A stretch of 64,000 nucleotides of DNA from Hysterangium stoloniferum (Eukaryota; Basidiomycota; Agaricomycetes; Hysterangiales; Hysterangiaceae). Position numbers and translations under genes: made by a program. Below, in pieces: positions 23,401 to 34,633 of the stretch. Below the pieces are notes generated by a model, which was given only the letters and a program-made list of their open reading frames with translations, had not been told where the DNA came from and did no database searches. Where the stretch lies: NCBI GenBank assembly GCA_015178975.1, contig WHVD01000012.1, positions 248,001 to 312,000 on the forward strand, read 5' to 3'. The first letter of the stretch is position 1. Each line of letters begins with the position of its first letter.

Positions 23401-24190
23401 TACATTGAATTCCATCCACTAATACACTGCACCGCAGGCCACCGGGCACTTCTACGCGCTCTTATTCCACCCACCACCATCATCCATCACCCATCACAAT
23501 TATCCCTTCCATCATTGCCACCACTGCCACTGCCACCATCCACCATTGTCACCGTCCATCACAGTGTGTCACTAAACAAGTTCCGACGAGTCCGAGGTTG
23601 ATGGGAGGGCGGGATTCTGCAGTTAGGGGATGGGAATGTACAGATTCTGAGCACACTGAGTGATGAGGCCATGCTAGGCTAGGCCATGTCATTTATTAGA
23701 ACACGAAAATGAAAACTCACTCTGTAACAGCATTGACCCCACCATTGAATACCACCAACACAAATATTCAAGTCTGGTGTCTGTCCAGAACGCATATACC
23801 CACCTCATATGAGCCTATTCTCCTCCATTTATACTGCAACAACCGCGGCGATGTGGAACACCTCATGATTTTAATTGACACCAACATCCCCACTACACCT
23901 GCACCTGCAACCGTACCCGCAACTGCTTCGGCATTCCCACTCCTGATATGCAGTCACCTGGTAGATGCCGCGTGTAATCCCACAGAGTCAGAAATGTCAT
24001 AATTGTAATACACGGGCACAGGACACAATGGTTTTGCAAATTTCAGGATCCTCTTTGCAGCGTAGGCATACAAGACTTACTTCGTCATTATTGTGAATCC
24101 CATTATCTGATATAATGCCCAAGTCATGGTGCACAAAGGCTGTACTGCACGAGTCACAGTAAGATGAAGCTAAAATCCGGACTCGAGGCA
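20430..24190 (+). repeat. F1 dispersed repeat, copy A (longest)
   Basis: It contains an upstream region (CACGTGAGATGTGTTGCAAG), a DUF6533 gene, a downstream exon-like block (about 22670-22800) and the 3' flank ending in repeat R (23580-24190). Copies lie at 26.57-28.47 (B), 41.28-45.36 (C), 1-1215 (D, inverted 3' part), 48.00-48.23 (E, inverted 5' part) and 39.25-39.64 kb (fragment). Confidence 0.85.
21200..22306 (+). pseudogene. DUF6533-type membrane protein, copy A
   Basis: It is a paralogue of the gene at 42301-43404. The start ATG (21200) opens MASVADIQAATP; exons at 21200-21237, 21290-21324 and from 21379 join in frame to give LATLVLFIYDTILTFPAEIE and FVWRSRIRLASVLY, the signature Y-D-x-x-L-T-x-x-x-E-x-x-x-x-W of the DUF6533 domain. 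The last exons encode AITFDGLILFTTLFHTIGMI and, across an intron at 22217-22274, GVLRFALVLI before a TAA at 22304-22306. Compared with copy C there is one extra base before the very short fifth intron (AGCCCTAAG against AGCCTCAG) and a TAG in the last long exon unless the acceptor is shifted, so this copy is probably a pseudogene. Predicted to be a multi-pass membrane protein of unknown function. Confidence 0.7.
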
Positions 24191-24839
24191 GTTCTTGTCT
24201 CTTGGGCTAATACTCTACATGAGCGCCTATATCTGGAAAGTCGTTTCCCCCCTCCCGCCACCACCCACCACCCTCGATGTGTTATTTCCTTGAGACATCA
24301 ATTTTCCTTGGAGCCCGACTCCCGCTATGACTACTCATCTGAAAGATTTCGGCATTCTAATGATAACCAATCCTAACCAATCAAATATCGAGTGTGTATA
24401 GCAATACATCGGTTCACCATTTGAAATGGTTATAACTTCTGACAGTAGAATCTTTTTCATCCACAGGGTAGATGGACATCCAGTAAAATCTTGTAGGCCA
24501 CAAGGGCAGAATATGGCTGCGCAATGTTTTGCCTTATGATAGGGCAGGGGAGGATCTTAAGTTTTGACCACAACATTTATACTGAACACAGGAATCAATT
24601 TTCTGAGACCCTAGTGCTCACAGCAAAGGCTTATTATTAAAACTCACACTTGGAAGAATTGGTTAGGAAGTGAGCCTATCACTTTCACGGCACATACTGT
24701 TGGATGGATCATACTGAAATTCCTAAAAGCTATCTCGATCCCATCGCACATCATAGCGCTAATATTTTTGACAGGCCCATCTCAACCATTTCCAGCAAAT
24801 TTATGATGTCACTAAAGGTATCATTCATCTCGGGACTCC
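24191..24839. other. Unassigned stretch
   Basis: No gene or known repeat is recognised; a 70-codon open frame at 24164-24376 has no family resemblance. Confidence 0.35.
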
Positions 24840-25430
24840 TCATCAGAGTAGACCACACAATTACCTAGATGTTGTGCTCAACTCAGGAAGGAATGAGCTT
24901 GCCGAGAAAATAAAGCAACGTTTAGAAAGGAGCTATGAGCTTGCCAAGATTTTAAGGGGCATTTAGAAAGGAGTGGCAGGTGTGGACTTTCCAATGATTC
25001 AAGAAGCATTCAGGAAAGAGCGGTGGACTTGCCAAGAATTTAAAGGGCGATTCAAAGAGAAACATCGAGCTTGCATGCATTCTATCATCTCCACACTTTC
25101 TCTCCGCAGAAACGAAATATCCGACCCATCCGAGACTGACGCCTCAGCCATCCACGCCACTGTATCGCATTTTCCTTCGACACCGGACTTGCGGGCTTCT
25201 CTGCGACGATTATCTGCGAGGAACATGTCTAGCGGGCATGCAACGTTGTGATTATAGGTGTGGATGGGCCGGGGGAGTCGTCACGGAATAATTCTACTTT
25301 CACACCTCGGTTGGGGGGATGGCGCATGGACTGTCGTGTATTTACTTCATTGGATGTGCTGGTATGGGGGGATGTGGGAGACGACAGTCTGCTTAGTATA
25401 TGATCGTTAGATCGGCACACTTTTTGATTA
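24840..25430 (-). pseudogene. Module G: exon plus 14-codon repeats (copy 1)
   Basis: On the minus strand an exon-like frame (25226-24999) reads NRRREARKSGVEGKCDTVAW, SDISFLRRESVEMIE, and then runs into degenerate 42-bp repeats (25070-24880) with a theme like SLNRPLNSWQVHRSFLNAS. A paralogue in opposite orientation lies at 48340-48567 (exon) and 49330-49700 (repeats). The conservation is at the amino-acid level (NRREEARKACVEGKRDT in the other copy), so this was once a gene. I cannot name it. Confidence 0.5.
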
Positions 25431-26391
25431 TTAAAGATGAACAGAAAAACTCACCTAGCGTTTAACCCTTTGACAAGTATCCGACTCAGGACTTTCCATC
25501 TTCGGCACACCAGAAAAGTCACTACCATCATCCGTTAAACCTAACAGTGACATATTTCGTTCCTGCTTCACCTGCGTTGCAGCCTGAATCTCCGCGTTAG
25601 CCTTGATGAGGGATGATACTAATTGCACGCGCTGTAGATGGGATTTGTCTCGTCGGATACGGCACTTGAATCACTATCGAGTTTACTGGGGAGGATTTCC
25701 AGAGGTTTTTATGAGACTTTGTCGTTTGAAGATGACAGACCTGTGCTTCCTTGCTGCTGGATTGCGGAACGAGGTGTGAATTATCTGTCTACGTCCATGC
25801 CATCATCCAAGAACACATTGGCATCTGGGTCGGGGTCTGCATGGTATGGCGAAGCTCTATTCGCGCCGATAGGATGTTTTCATCGTCGGCGTCACAATCC
25901 AGAGCATAAGCCGCACGTTTTGCCTCTGCAGGACGAAGTCGGACACGTTTAGGTGGTGAAGGGCCGTGACGCTTAGTCCTTGCAGCCTTCTTCGATAACT
26001 GTGAAGATGGTTCTGACGGTGTTGGAACGACCGCACCAATTTTTGATCGGGTTGACTTTACAGGACCTTGAAAATTCTGGAGTTGGGCAAGAGGGGTGGT
26101 GCGGACGTGGATGCCCGAAAGCCCACGGCCAGTTGTGAGAACGAGCGTGATACGGACAATGCAAACTGTTCGCATCTTTTAAAAGGTGAGACGTGAGTAC
26201 AACGTCGTCATCGGATTCCCCGGAATATATGATGGTGTCGAGCTGTTGTTGCGTTATTTATTCATCATTGTGAAGAGAGGTGGATGCCATCGTTGGGCAT
26301 ATTAGTTGGGTTGAACACATTGCCTTCGGAACAAGATTTTAGGCCACGGTACTTGGGTCGGTCAGTGTCAAGTGAATCATGACCAATTATA
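25431..26391 (-). pseudogene. Module F2 gene, copy 1 (unknown, disordered)
   Basis: Minus-strand frame 25789-26175 contains TPLAQLQNFQGPVKSTRSKI, VVPTPSEPSSQLSKKAAR, a basic segment KRVRLRPAEAKRAAYALD and an acidic segment (DPDPDANVFLDDGMDVD in an adjacent frame). A further piece at about 25460-25620 encodes a Ser/Asp-rich tail. The alternation of basic and acidic disordered segments suggests a nuclear protein, which is inference only. Paralogues lie at 28469-28986 (5' part) and 39645-40740. Frameshifts and stops are present. The right end is cut by a truncated LINE. Confidence 0.5.
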
Positions 26392-26562
26392 TAGCATAAC
26401 CGGCCCACCATCTCTGCTCTTCCCCGCCCTACATTCGACCCTCTTGCCCATACTAACCAGCTGCATACACATCCTCGCCCCCACCTACCATTAGGGTATT
26501 TTTCTCCCAACTGCTATGTATCTTAGTTATGCGACGCGGTATATAAATGTATTAAAAAAAAA
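26392..26562 (+). mobile_element. 5'-truncated LINE (3' tail only)
   Basis: It begins at AGCATAACC, which corresponds to the stop-codon region of the LINE at 34.22 kb, and ends in TATAAATGTATT plus an A-run. The 8-bp AATTATAT flanks it on both sides (about 26384-26391 and 26561-26570), consistent with target-primed insertion. It sits between the F2 and F1 modules. Confidence 0.82.
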
Positions 26563-26572
26563 ATTATATCAC

Positions 26573-28468
26573 GTGAGACGCGTTTTGACTCCGCTTTCCT
26601 TCCTGGAATCATAAAACGTATGATCTGCAAGTAATCTGATTATCCCACCTTAACGTTACCTCTGATAACAGCAAGCGCTCCCCATTCCAAATCTTCTGGG
26701 AAATGTTGACCTCTAATAGAGGACCAACGGCCTTTCTGTACAGCAGCGCAAACAATCTGAACCTAGTCAGACGTGAGGAGAATACAGTAGACGGTCCAGA
26801 GGGTGCAAATCAGTCGTTGCATGTAGTACCATTGCATCCCATTCGAATCACAGTAATTATAGAGGGCAAATATAATAGTTGTTTCAAACCGCCAGTCTTA
26901 ATATGAATATTTATGTTTAATTATTTGTCAAATACGTGGTCACCTAAAAACGCATAAAATCATACAAGCAAATTATTCTTCAAGTCAAACCTTACAAGAA
27001 TACAGTGGATGGTCCAGAGGATTTTTCATTCGTACACGTGAGCAAGAGGTGTGCCCGAGAGAAGATTATAAGAGTGACGAAAAAGGTGGCACGTTAAAAA
27101 TGTTAAGAAAGTTTTGTGCTTCCCAGGTTCCGGAATGACTGTTGATGGTGAATGAGTAGATGAGAACTGTGACGAAAAAAGATGTTGGTGGAAAGCCGGG
27201 TATAACGCTTCTGCAGACTGGCCCTTCGAATGAATGAGCGACAAAACACCTGATGGCCCTCTCCGTGGGAGTTGGCCTGATGCAGAGTGGTATACGGGTA
27301 CTTAGTACAAGATGGGTTTACCACTGTTACAGCTCTACTCCATAACTATATAGTTGAGGTGCATGATTATACTGATTTGCCACCCATGGAAGACAGTAGA
27401 TGAAAGATGGAAGATGGCAACTTACTATGCAATGATGAAGTGATGAAGTGATGGTAATTTACTATATGGTGGGACTCCTTGGCACTCAAATGAGTACTCT
27501 CAAAGGTTCTGATGGAGCTGGTCGCTGCGAACCTGTGTCCAAGCAAACTGAATATAATGTCACATAGTGCACCGAGAATGCTAATAATCTAATTTCTTGA
27601 GCAGCTAAGAGTACCCAGCACTGGTACTTGCAAAATCTTACATGGCATCCGTGGCAGAAATTCAAGAAGCAACTGCAAAGTAACTACCTTTATGCCATTT
27701 CATCACAAACAACACTGATGTGGGTTTCCAGTAAGCTCCAGGCTTACACCTATTTGGCAGCACTAGGTCTGTCTACACGAAGCCGCAGTTGTTTACCACA
27801 CTATGTAAACGGGCATCTCAGTTTTGCTTAGTTATGATACATTCTTGACTCTTCCAGCAGAAATCCAGTTCGTATGGAAGAGTAGGATCAGACTAGCATC
27901 TGTGCTGTACATCATGGCCCGATATCCCTCCCTACTTGAGTTTATATTTGGTGTCGCCATTGATTTAGCAGATGAACCGTTAGAGGTGCGTGATGGGATG
28001 GGCCTAAAAAGTCCCTTGACTTACAGCGTTGATAGTGTGTTGTACCATTTGAGCCTCAGGTTAGTTGTTTACTGATTAGCCATAGAGCATGTAATGCACT
28101 ATTGCACACCTTTTATGTTCTGGACACTGTCGCGCCGCTTAGTGTACACGGTGATTAATCTATTTATCATTTACTTTCTCAAATAATTCAACCAAGAGGG
28201 ATGTCAGGGGTATTACTTGCAAGGATTTACGCTATAAGCAGGGCTAACAAATATCTCTTAACTCCAATCTTGTTCACATATTTGGAAAAGTCTCCTGCCG
28301 TGTGGTGTGTTTACTTACTGCCAATGTGTGGACCGGTATACCAATAAGTGTGATAGCTTATCATAGCCCATCATGATTGTATTTCTGGGAAGAGTATCAA
28401 GCTGTGCCTTTCACTTAGCTATAACAACGTGAGTCATTAAACAGGGGTACATCAGTCCATTGCCTATG
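26573..28468 (+). repeat. F1 dispersed repeat, copy B (3'-truncated)
   Basis: It is collinear with copies A and C from GCGTTTTGACTCCGC through the DUF6533 gene, and ends abruptly at 28468 inside the gene, joined to an F2 segment (GACGTGGATGCCCGAAAGC). The exon-like block carrying NTVDGPEGANQSLHVVPLH occurs upstream of the gene at about 26760-26900, and a degraded second version lies at about 26950-27020. Confidence 0.8.
27642..28468 (+). pseudogene. DUF6533-type membrane protein, copy B, truncated
   Basis: The start ATG (27642) and the first three exons splice in frame to MASVAEIQEATANKLQAYTY, LAALVLLSYDTFLTLPAEIQ and FVWKSRIRLASVLYIMARY, an excellent DUF6533 N-terminus. Later exons encode SVLYHLSLR, CNALLHTF and the hydrophobic ARIYAISR-like region. 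There is a one-base deletion after the acceptor of exon 4 relative to copies A and C. The final exon is missing because the F1 unit stops at 28468. Confidence 0.72.
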
Positions 28469-28986
28469 GGGACGTGGATGCCCGAAAGCCCGCGGCGATC
28501 TGTGAGAACGAGCGTGTTACGGACGATTCGAACTGTTCACTTCTTCTAAAAGGTGAGACGCGAATGTTTTGAAACGTACAACGTCGCCGTGGGATTCTCC
28601 GGAGTATATGATGGTGACGAGCTGCTGTTGCGTTTTTTATTGATCACTGTGAAGAGGGTGGATGTCATGGTGGTCGGTTTGGATGCGTTGTTTGGAGGAA
28701 TTGGGGATGGCTGGAAAAGCGCGGCGCACGGTGGTGTGGCCTCTAATATCAGCCTTTTTGAAGACAACGAAGATGACGATGGGTAGAGAAGACTGCTGTT
28801 GAAGACTTGCGATCCGCGAAAAGCCTACTACTCCCCATCTTACTTGTTGCTCCCTTTGATTGAGAAGACTTTGACTTTGAAGAAAGACTGTTATTACTTG
28901 GGTATATTAGTAAGGTTGAATATATGCCTCTTGAAAAAAGATTTTAGTTTATGGTACTTGGGCCGGTCGCGTCTGACTACAGGACC
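28469..28986 (-). pseudogene. Module F2 gene, copy 2 (5' part)
   Basis: The minus frame 28546-28767 reads SKRLILEATPPCAALFQPSP and TMTSTLFTVINKKRNSSSSP, and ends near VSKHSRLTF. It is homologous to the right-hand part of the other F2 copies (26.1-26.3 and 40.4-40.6 kb) and better preserved there, so it probably shows the true N-terminal region of this unknown protein. The LINE insertion ends the module at 28987. Confidence 0.5.
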
Positions 28987-29001
28987 TACTGTGTCACGTG
29001 A
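28987..29001. repeat. LINE target-site duplication, left copy
   Basis: TACTGTGTCACGTGA, repeated exactly at 34403-34417 immediately after the LINE tail. Confidence 0.93.
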
Positions 29002-29002
29002 C

Positions 29003-30734
29003 ATGGATGGTCACTTCGTGCCACCACCATCTACGCCTGCTCTGCCCACAAGCCGTCGTCCCCGGTCCCCCGAGTATACCCCGAATACCATGAAAAAGGA
29101 AAAACTTGCTCACGACCCTGGCCCTGGCCATGGTATGGACGAGGACCTCCCTTTGCCCACGGCCAGCTCCACGTACCCTGTAGCTGAGCCACCTACCCCC
29201 TCCGACCCCCAACTCTTCCTTTCCTACTCCCTCGACGCTGTAACGAACCTAACCCGCATCTTTTCTGACCCCTCCGCTGTTGATGACCCGATTGCCGGGT
29301 GGGCCTCCTTCTGCCTTAGTCTCATTGACATCATCTCGAGCCCTGTCCCCCACGGCGTGGCCATGGATGATCCTTCTGTCATCGACGCTTGCTCCGAAAT
29401 TCACGCACACCTCGGCCAAGCCCTCGAAGGATACCCACGCCTGGCCTTCTGACCCTCCTCAGGACGCCCCTCCTTCCCCGCCCCTCCCCTCCCCTCCGCC
29501 CGCCCTCGATGGCAACGTCGCCCACTACCTCCAACAACTACAAACATCCATCTCAGCCCAGATGTCACGTCTGGAACGCCAAATCGCGTCCGCAACCCGC
29601 ACCAACCCCCGCCAAGCTAAAAACTCCCCCCCGACCACCCTGGCCTCCCCGGTCCCCCGTCCTTCGCTGCAGTCGCCTCTAGCCCACCCAACCCAGCCCC
29701 TACGGCCCCAAAAACCCCCAAACCTCCCCTACGCAAGCCTCTCTCCCCGATCCGTTTCATGGTCCGCTTCAAAGGCAACCCGCCTTCTCCCGACAGCCGC
29801 CCTCCTCCCCTCATCATTTCCAGGAGGATAAGTGCCAAGTTCAAAGCTCTCCCCACGGCTTATGGCCTCCAGGCCATCGGCACGCACTGGAACTCAGCCG
29901 GCAACCTTATCATCACCTTCCCCCCCTCCACCTCCCCTGCCCTCGTCTCGGCACATCTCCCATCCATCAGAGAGGCCCTGGATCTTGGTGCTGACCCTAC
30001 CATCTCATGTGATACACGCTGGTCTAAGATCATCCTGGCAGGTGTCCTTGCCCAAGAGTTCCCAGGGGGCCCTGTTCTCTCCGACACCTCCCTCCTCAAC
30101 TCCTTCAACGACCTTCCCTTCTCCTCCAAAATCACCCTCACCCAAGCCCCTTCCTGGATACGGCCCCCGGACTCAATCTCCGGCCTCAAGTCCTCCATCT
30201 CGATGGCGTTTGAGGATCCCGACGGCTCCCTCCTCAAAGAAGCTTTCCAAACCCAATTCTTCATGTTTGGCGCCCCTGTCACCGTCAAGCGCTGGGTCGA
30301 CAAGCCAAAACTTCGCCAATGCCCTAACTGCTGGTCCCTCGGCCACTCCACTGCGCAATGTAACTCCCGCCCAAAGTGTCGCCTCTGTGGGGACCGTCAC
30401 GCTGAAGCTGTCCACCGCTCTAAATGCAATGCATGTAAGTTAGCCAATCTCCCAGTTGACCAAGACTGCCCCCATGACTTCAGGTGCGTCAACTGCTCTG
30501 GCCCTCACGTAGCTGACTCCCCCGACTGCCCTGAGCGCCGCAAATATGCGGTCCCCCCCTCCATGTCCCAGGCCCCCCCTCCATGTCCCAGGCCCCCCCT
30601 CCATGTCCCAGGCCCCCCCTCCATGTCCCAGGCCCCCCCTCCATGTCCCAGGCCCCCCCTCCATGTCCCAGGCCCCCCCTCCTCCCAGTTCTCAACCTGC
30701 CCCCCCCTCTGATGACGACATCACCTTTGACTAA
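29003..30734 (+). pseudogene. LINE ORF1 (gag-like, zinc knuckles), frameshifted
   Basis: The start ATG at 29003 lies one base inside the element (MDGHFVPPPSTPALPTSR). The first frame stops at 29452; coding continues in another frame (HYLQQLQTSISAQMSRLERQ) and returns to the first by about 29690 (MVRFKGNPPSPDSRPPPLII). The C-terminal half has three CCHC-type knuckles: CPNCWSLGHSTAQC, CRLCGDRHAEAVH and CVNCSGPHVADSPDC. A 20-bp tandem repeat (30561-30680) follows. The frame ending at 30734 (PPSDDDITFD) finishes with a TAA that overlaps the ORF2 ATG. It probably encodes an RNA-binding protein of the LINE RNP. Confidence 0.8.
30561..30680. repeat. 20-bp tandem repeat at the end of ORF1
   Basis: Six exact copies of CCATGTCCCAGGCCCCCCCT, with a partial copy on the left. 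Twenty is not a multiple of three and the unit has no stop in any plus frame, so all three frames stay open across the array, and each unit gained or lost switches the reading frame downstream. Confidence 0.95.
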
Positions 30735-33700
30735 TGCCCCCCCTCCAGCTACACTGCCTCCAACTCAATGTAGCGCGTTCCAACACCCACATGCACTTCA
30801 TCCTCAACACCTTCTCCAACTACGACATCATCTTCCTACAAGAACCCTGGTGTGGCAAAATCGGTACAGGTCACTCTATCTCTGACCCATCCGGGACCAC
30901 CATCAAAGGCACCGTCTCATGCCCTGCATGGGAATCTTTCCTCCCGCCCCTGACCAGACCCCCCGGGTTGCCACCTTTGTCTGCAGAAACACACCTGGCC
31001 TCTCAGCCCTCCCCCGCCTGGACCTCCTCAACTCCCCAGACATACTCACAAACTCTTTCACTTATGGTGACCTCTCCTTCATATCTGTGAATGTTTATAA
31101 CGCTGGTGCCAGCAGGGACTCGACGGCGCTCCAAACACTGCTCAACTCTGACCTCCCAGCCACAACCCCTACCCTCATCCTCAGCGACTTCAACCTCCAC
31201 CATCCATCCTGGGCAATTACTGGCAGCCACCCCTGCCACCCCTCCCCTGCAGCAAATGACCTCGCTGACTGGGCAGCTGCTAACGCTTTTGCCCTGGTCA
31301 ACTGCCTGGACAAACCAACCCACATTGGCCAGACACACCAGTCCAACTCCATCATCGATCTAACGTGGGTCAACTATGTGGCCACTGAATGCAACTTAGT
31401 CCATGACTGGGAGGTCCCCCCTGACTCGGTTGCTGCCTCAGACCACAACCCCATCCACTGGGCCATCCACCCCCCAGCCCCCCACCCACTGGGCCCCGAT
31501 TTGCGGAAAGAGTGGTGTGAGGCTTTTTCCCGCTCCATCCGTGCTAACCCCCCACCCCCAGAATACCATTCCCCCCAAGACGTTGAAGTGGGCGCCACTG
31601 CCCTACTTAGCTCTCTATCCCTAGCCACCTCAGATGTCATGCCTAGAAGCACTGGCAAGCCCCCCCCCCCGATCCAAATAGTGGAATGAGGCCTGCAATG
31701 AGGCCATGCGTGCCCTTATGCACACACGCAGACCACAATGTGAGGTGGCCAGAGGCCGCCTCCACGCAACCATCCGCAAAGCGAAGCGTGACTGGGCCAT
31801 GGACAATGTCCAACGTTCCTCCCACACGGAGGTATGGAGCCTATGCCAGTGGGCCTCAGGAAAATGCCGCCAACGCACCCCCTCAATTCGTCACGGTGAC
31901 ACCATAGCTATCGACCCATCCTCACAATGCCACGCTTTTGCTGACACCTTTTTCCCCAGGACTGCACCCGTGATAGACCCAGTCCTGACATCTGACCCTG
32001 CCCCTCTCCCTCCACGGGGCTTCATCCCCTTCTCGCAATCTGAGATCCTAGAAACCCTCTCATCCGCCTCGAACACCTCTGCTCCTGGTGCCTCCGGCTC
32101 CACCTACTGTATCATCAAATGGGCCTTCTCCATTTCGCCTGTCGAGCTCACCAACTTCCTCAATGCCTGCATTCAACAAAGTGTCCACCCTACAGCCTTC
32201 CTCCCCGCTAGTTATTGCATGGACCAGGTCATTTCTGTCCAACCGCCTCGTCCGCATCCACATCGACGGTTTCCTCAGTGACCCCCTCCCCATCGCTGGT
32301 GTTGGTATCCCTCAAGGCTCCCCCCTATCCCCCATATTATCCACCATCTACTTGTCCCCTATAGTCACATGTCTAAATGACCTCCTGGATGTCAACCTTA
32401 AAGTATATGTAGATGACGCCCTCATCCTGGCGATGTCCGAGTCCCTGGATACTAACACTGCCCGCCTATCAAATGCCTTCAACACTGTGGTCAATCTGCT
32501 CCGCCTCCTCGGCCCTAGACATTGATGCCGACAAAACTGAACTCATCCACTTCACCCGCTCTAGAGCTGATCCCACCAATGACCCCCTCATTCACATCTC
32601 CCCCCTTTCTGCCCCAGCCCGTGCCGTCAACCCCCAGCACTCCATCCGCTGGCTTGGCGTCTATTTTGACCGCTCCCTCACATTCCGCACACATGTCCAC
32701 AACATGGCCAACCATGCCCGCTCTGCCACTGCAGGTCTAAAGCTCCTTGCCAACAGCATCCGCGGCCTCAGTGTAGCCAATGCCAGACTCCTTTACTGTG
32801 CTATCATCATTCCCATCCTCACCTTTGCCTCCCCAGTGTGGTACACTGGCCGCCACCAGAAAAAACTCATCAAGCCCCTTGAAAAGGCCCAGACTGAAGC
32901 TCTCCGATGGATTCTCAGCACTTTCCGCACATCCCCTGTTGCAGAAATGCACCACATTGGTGCCATCCTCCCCATCTCCCACCTGCTACGCAAACTCTCC
33001 ACCAATGCCGCCATTCAGTTCAGTTGCCTCCCCGCCTCATCCCAAGTCCTAGTGAGGGCCCCTCCCAGCTGGGAGGGCCACCATCCGGGCGGCTACCTCC
33101 CCCCTACCCCCTCAAACGGCTCATGCAACCAAACCACCATCATCCACCACCTTGCCTCTATGTCCAGCCCCAAGCCTGAACAGATTTTTCCTTATTTCGC
33201 CCCCCCACATGCACACCGCCCTGCGTGGGGTGACCGCCTTTCAAAGAACATCCCGAGTCCTCCCTTTAGCCCTGAAGAGCACACCCACTTCATTGAGCTA
33301 CTCCACCTCACCATCCACACTGCCAATCAGGACCCTTCTACCATCATCATCTACACTGATGGCTCCCGCCACAAAGCTCATGGGAACCACCGACGCACAG
33401 GTGCCGGCTACTCTATCCACCACCTTGGCACCTCCATCCACCATGGGTGCTTCGGCATAGGCAAACGTGCAGGGATTTTCGATGCCGAAATGTTTGCCCT
33501 GGCTAGTGCCAGTGCCATTCTACCAAAAATCATGGCTGATTTTCCTGAAGCTAAGCACCTTCTCGTCTTCTCTGACAATCAGGCTGTGCTCAGATCCATT
33601 GATGACCTCTCAGACCACCCCAGCCAGTGTGCCTCCATAATTTTCCGCAAACACATTGATGCTTTCCTAGTTGACCCATCCCACCATGTCTCCCTCTCCT

Positions 33701-34230
33701 GGATCCCCGGCCACAAGGGATTCCAAGGAAATGAAGAGGCCGACTTCCTCGCAAAAGAAGCCGTTACCTGCCCCACCATCATCCACTCCACTATCTCCTG
33801 GGCCCTGGAATGTGCCAAGTCCCACTCCCTAAAACTTTGGCGACAAGACTGGCTCCGTCTTCCCCACACCAACCAAGCTGCCATCACGCTCCACAAACCC
33901 CCTGCTGTGAAACTCTCAAAGTTCCACAAGGAATATGGTGGTCCCCGCCATGTCCACACACGCATCATCCAGGCCATCTTGGGCCACAGCGTCTTCGGCA
34001 CCTACTACCAATGTTTCCTTCCCAACCTCCCCACCTCCTGTCCCTGTGGCACAGAAGACACCCAGTCCCACCTACACATCATTTCCAAATGCCCCCTTCA
34101 TGAGGAGCACCACCGCACCCTCTGCACTGCCTGTCAAGACCCATCACTCCCCATTATCCTCAGCACCTACACGGGCCTTGAAGCCCTAGCTGAGTTCATT
34201 GCCGCCTCTGATGCTTTCCGGAAAGCATAA
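30734..34230 (+). pseudogene. LINE ORF2: endonuclease, RT (deleted), RNase H
   Basis: The ATG at 30734 overlaps the ORF1 stop. The endonuclease (30734-31480) shows LQLNVARSN, FLQEPW, TLILSDFNLHHPSW and SDHNPIHW. RT has EILETLSS and PGASGSTY before, then jumps near 32215 to FLSNRLVRIHIDGFLSDPLP, IPQGSPLSPILSTIYL and VYVDDALILA, so the fingers and the first catalytic Asp are missing. RNase H (about 33345-33780) has YTDGSR, FDAEMFAL, FSDNQAVL and WIPGHKGFQGNEEAD with all catalytic acids. The C-terminus (34010-34110) carries CPCGTEDTQSHLHIISKC. At least three frameshifts separate the domains. Confidence 0.88.
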
Positions 34231-34402
34231 CCAGCCCACCATCCCTGCTCTTCCCTGCCCTACATTCGACCCTCTTGCCCATACCAACCAGCTACATACA
34301 CATCCTGCCGCCCCCCTACCATTAGGGTACTTTTCTCCCAACCGCTATGTATCTTAGTTATGTGACATGGTATATAAATGTATTAAAAATAAAATAAAAC
34401 AA

Positions 34403-34417
34403 TACTGTGTCACGTGA
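34403..34417. repeat. LINE target-site duplication, right copy
   Basis: TACTGTGTCACGTGA, identical to 28987-29001. Confidence 0.93.
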
Positions 34418-34633
34418 TACGGGGGTTATTTTTCTTAAAATTACTATACTTACTGAACCCGCTGCGAACAAGGAGAGCTTTGGGATCAGAAGGTGCTGAC
34501 TAAGGTGGAAACAAGGCACCTACTTCAGACAACTGACTACTTACTCGTCTGTTCGAGTAGAATCATTTTAAAAGTGGTCTATCGACGGCAGTTCGTGTTA
34601 GAACTGCATATACTTCATTTGGTATATATATAC

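Larger units (their letters stand above)
29002..34402 (+). mobile_element. Tad-like LINE, near full length but defective
   Basis: A non-LTR retrotransposon of 5.4 kb with a perfect 15-bp target duplication. It encodes a gag-like ORF1 with three zinc knuckles, and an ORF2 with apurinic-type endonuclease, reverse transcriptase, RNase H and a C-terminal Cys/His motif, then a 3' tail ending TATAAATGTATTAAAAATAA. RNase H in a fungal LINE points to the Tad1 group. ORF2 has several frameshifts and an internal deletion in RT. The intact target duplication suggests fairly recent insertion. Confidence 0.9.

Noticed and set aside
29401-29856. Long minus-strand open frames across LINE ORF1
   Set aside because: They are shadows of a GC-rich, Pro-rich coding strand; zinc knuckles and all LINE domains are on the plus strand.
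30440-30695. Gly/Trp-repeat proteins on the minus strand (GGLGHGGG type)
   Set aside because: They arise only from reading the 20-bp tandem repeat backwards.
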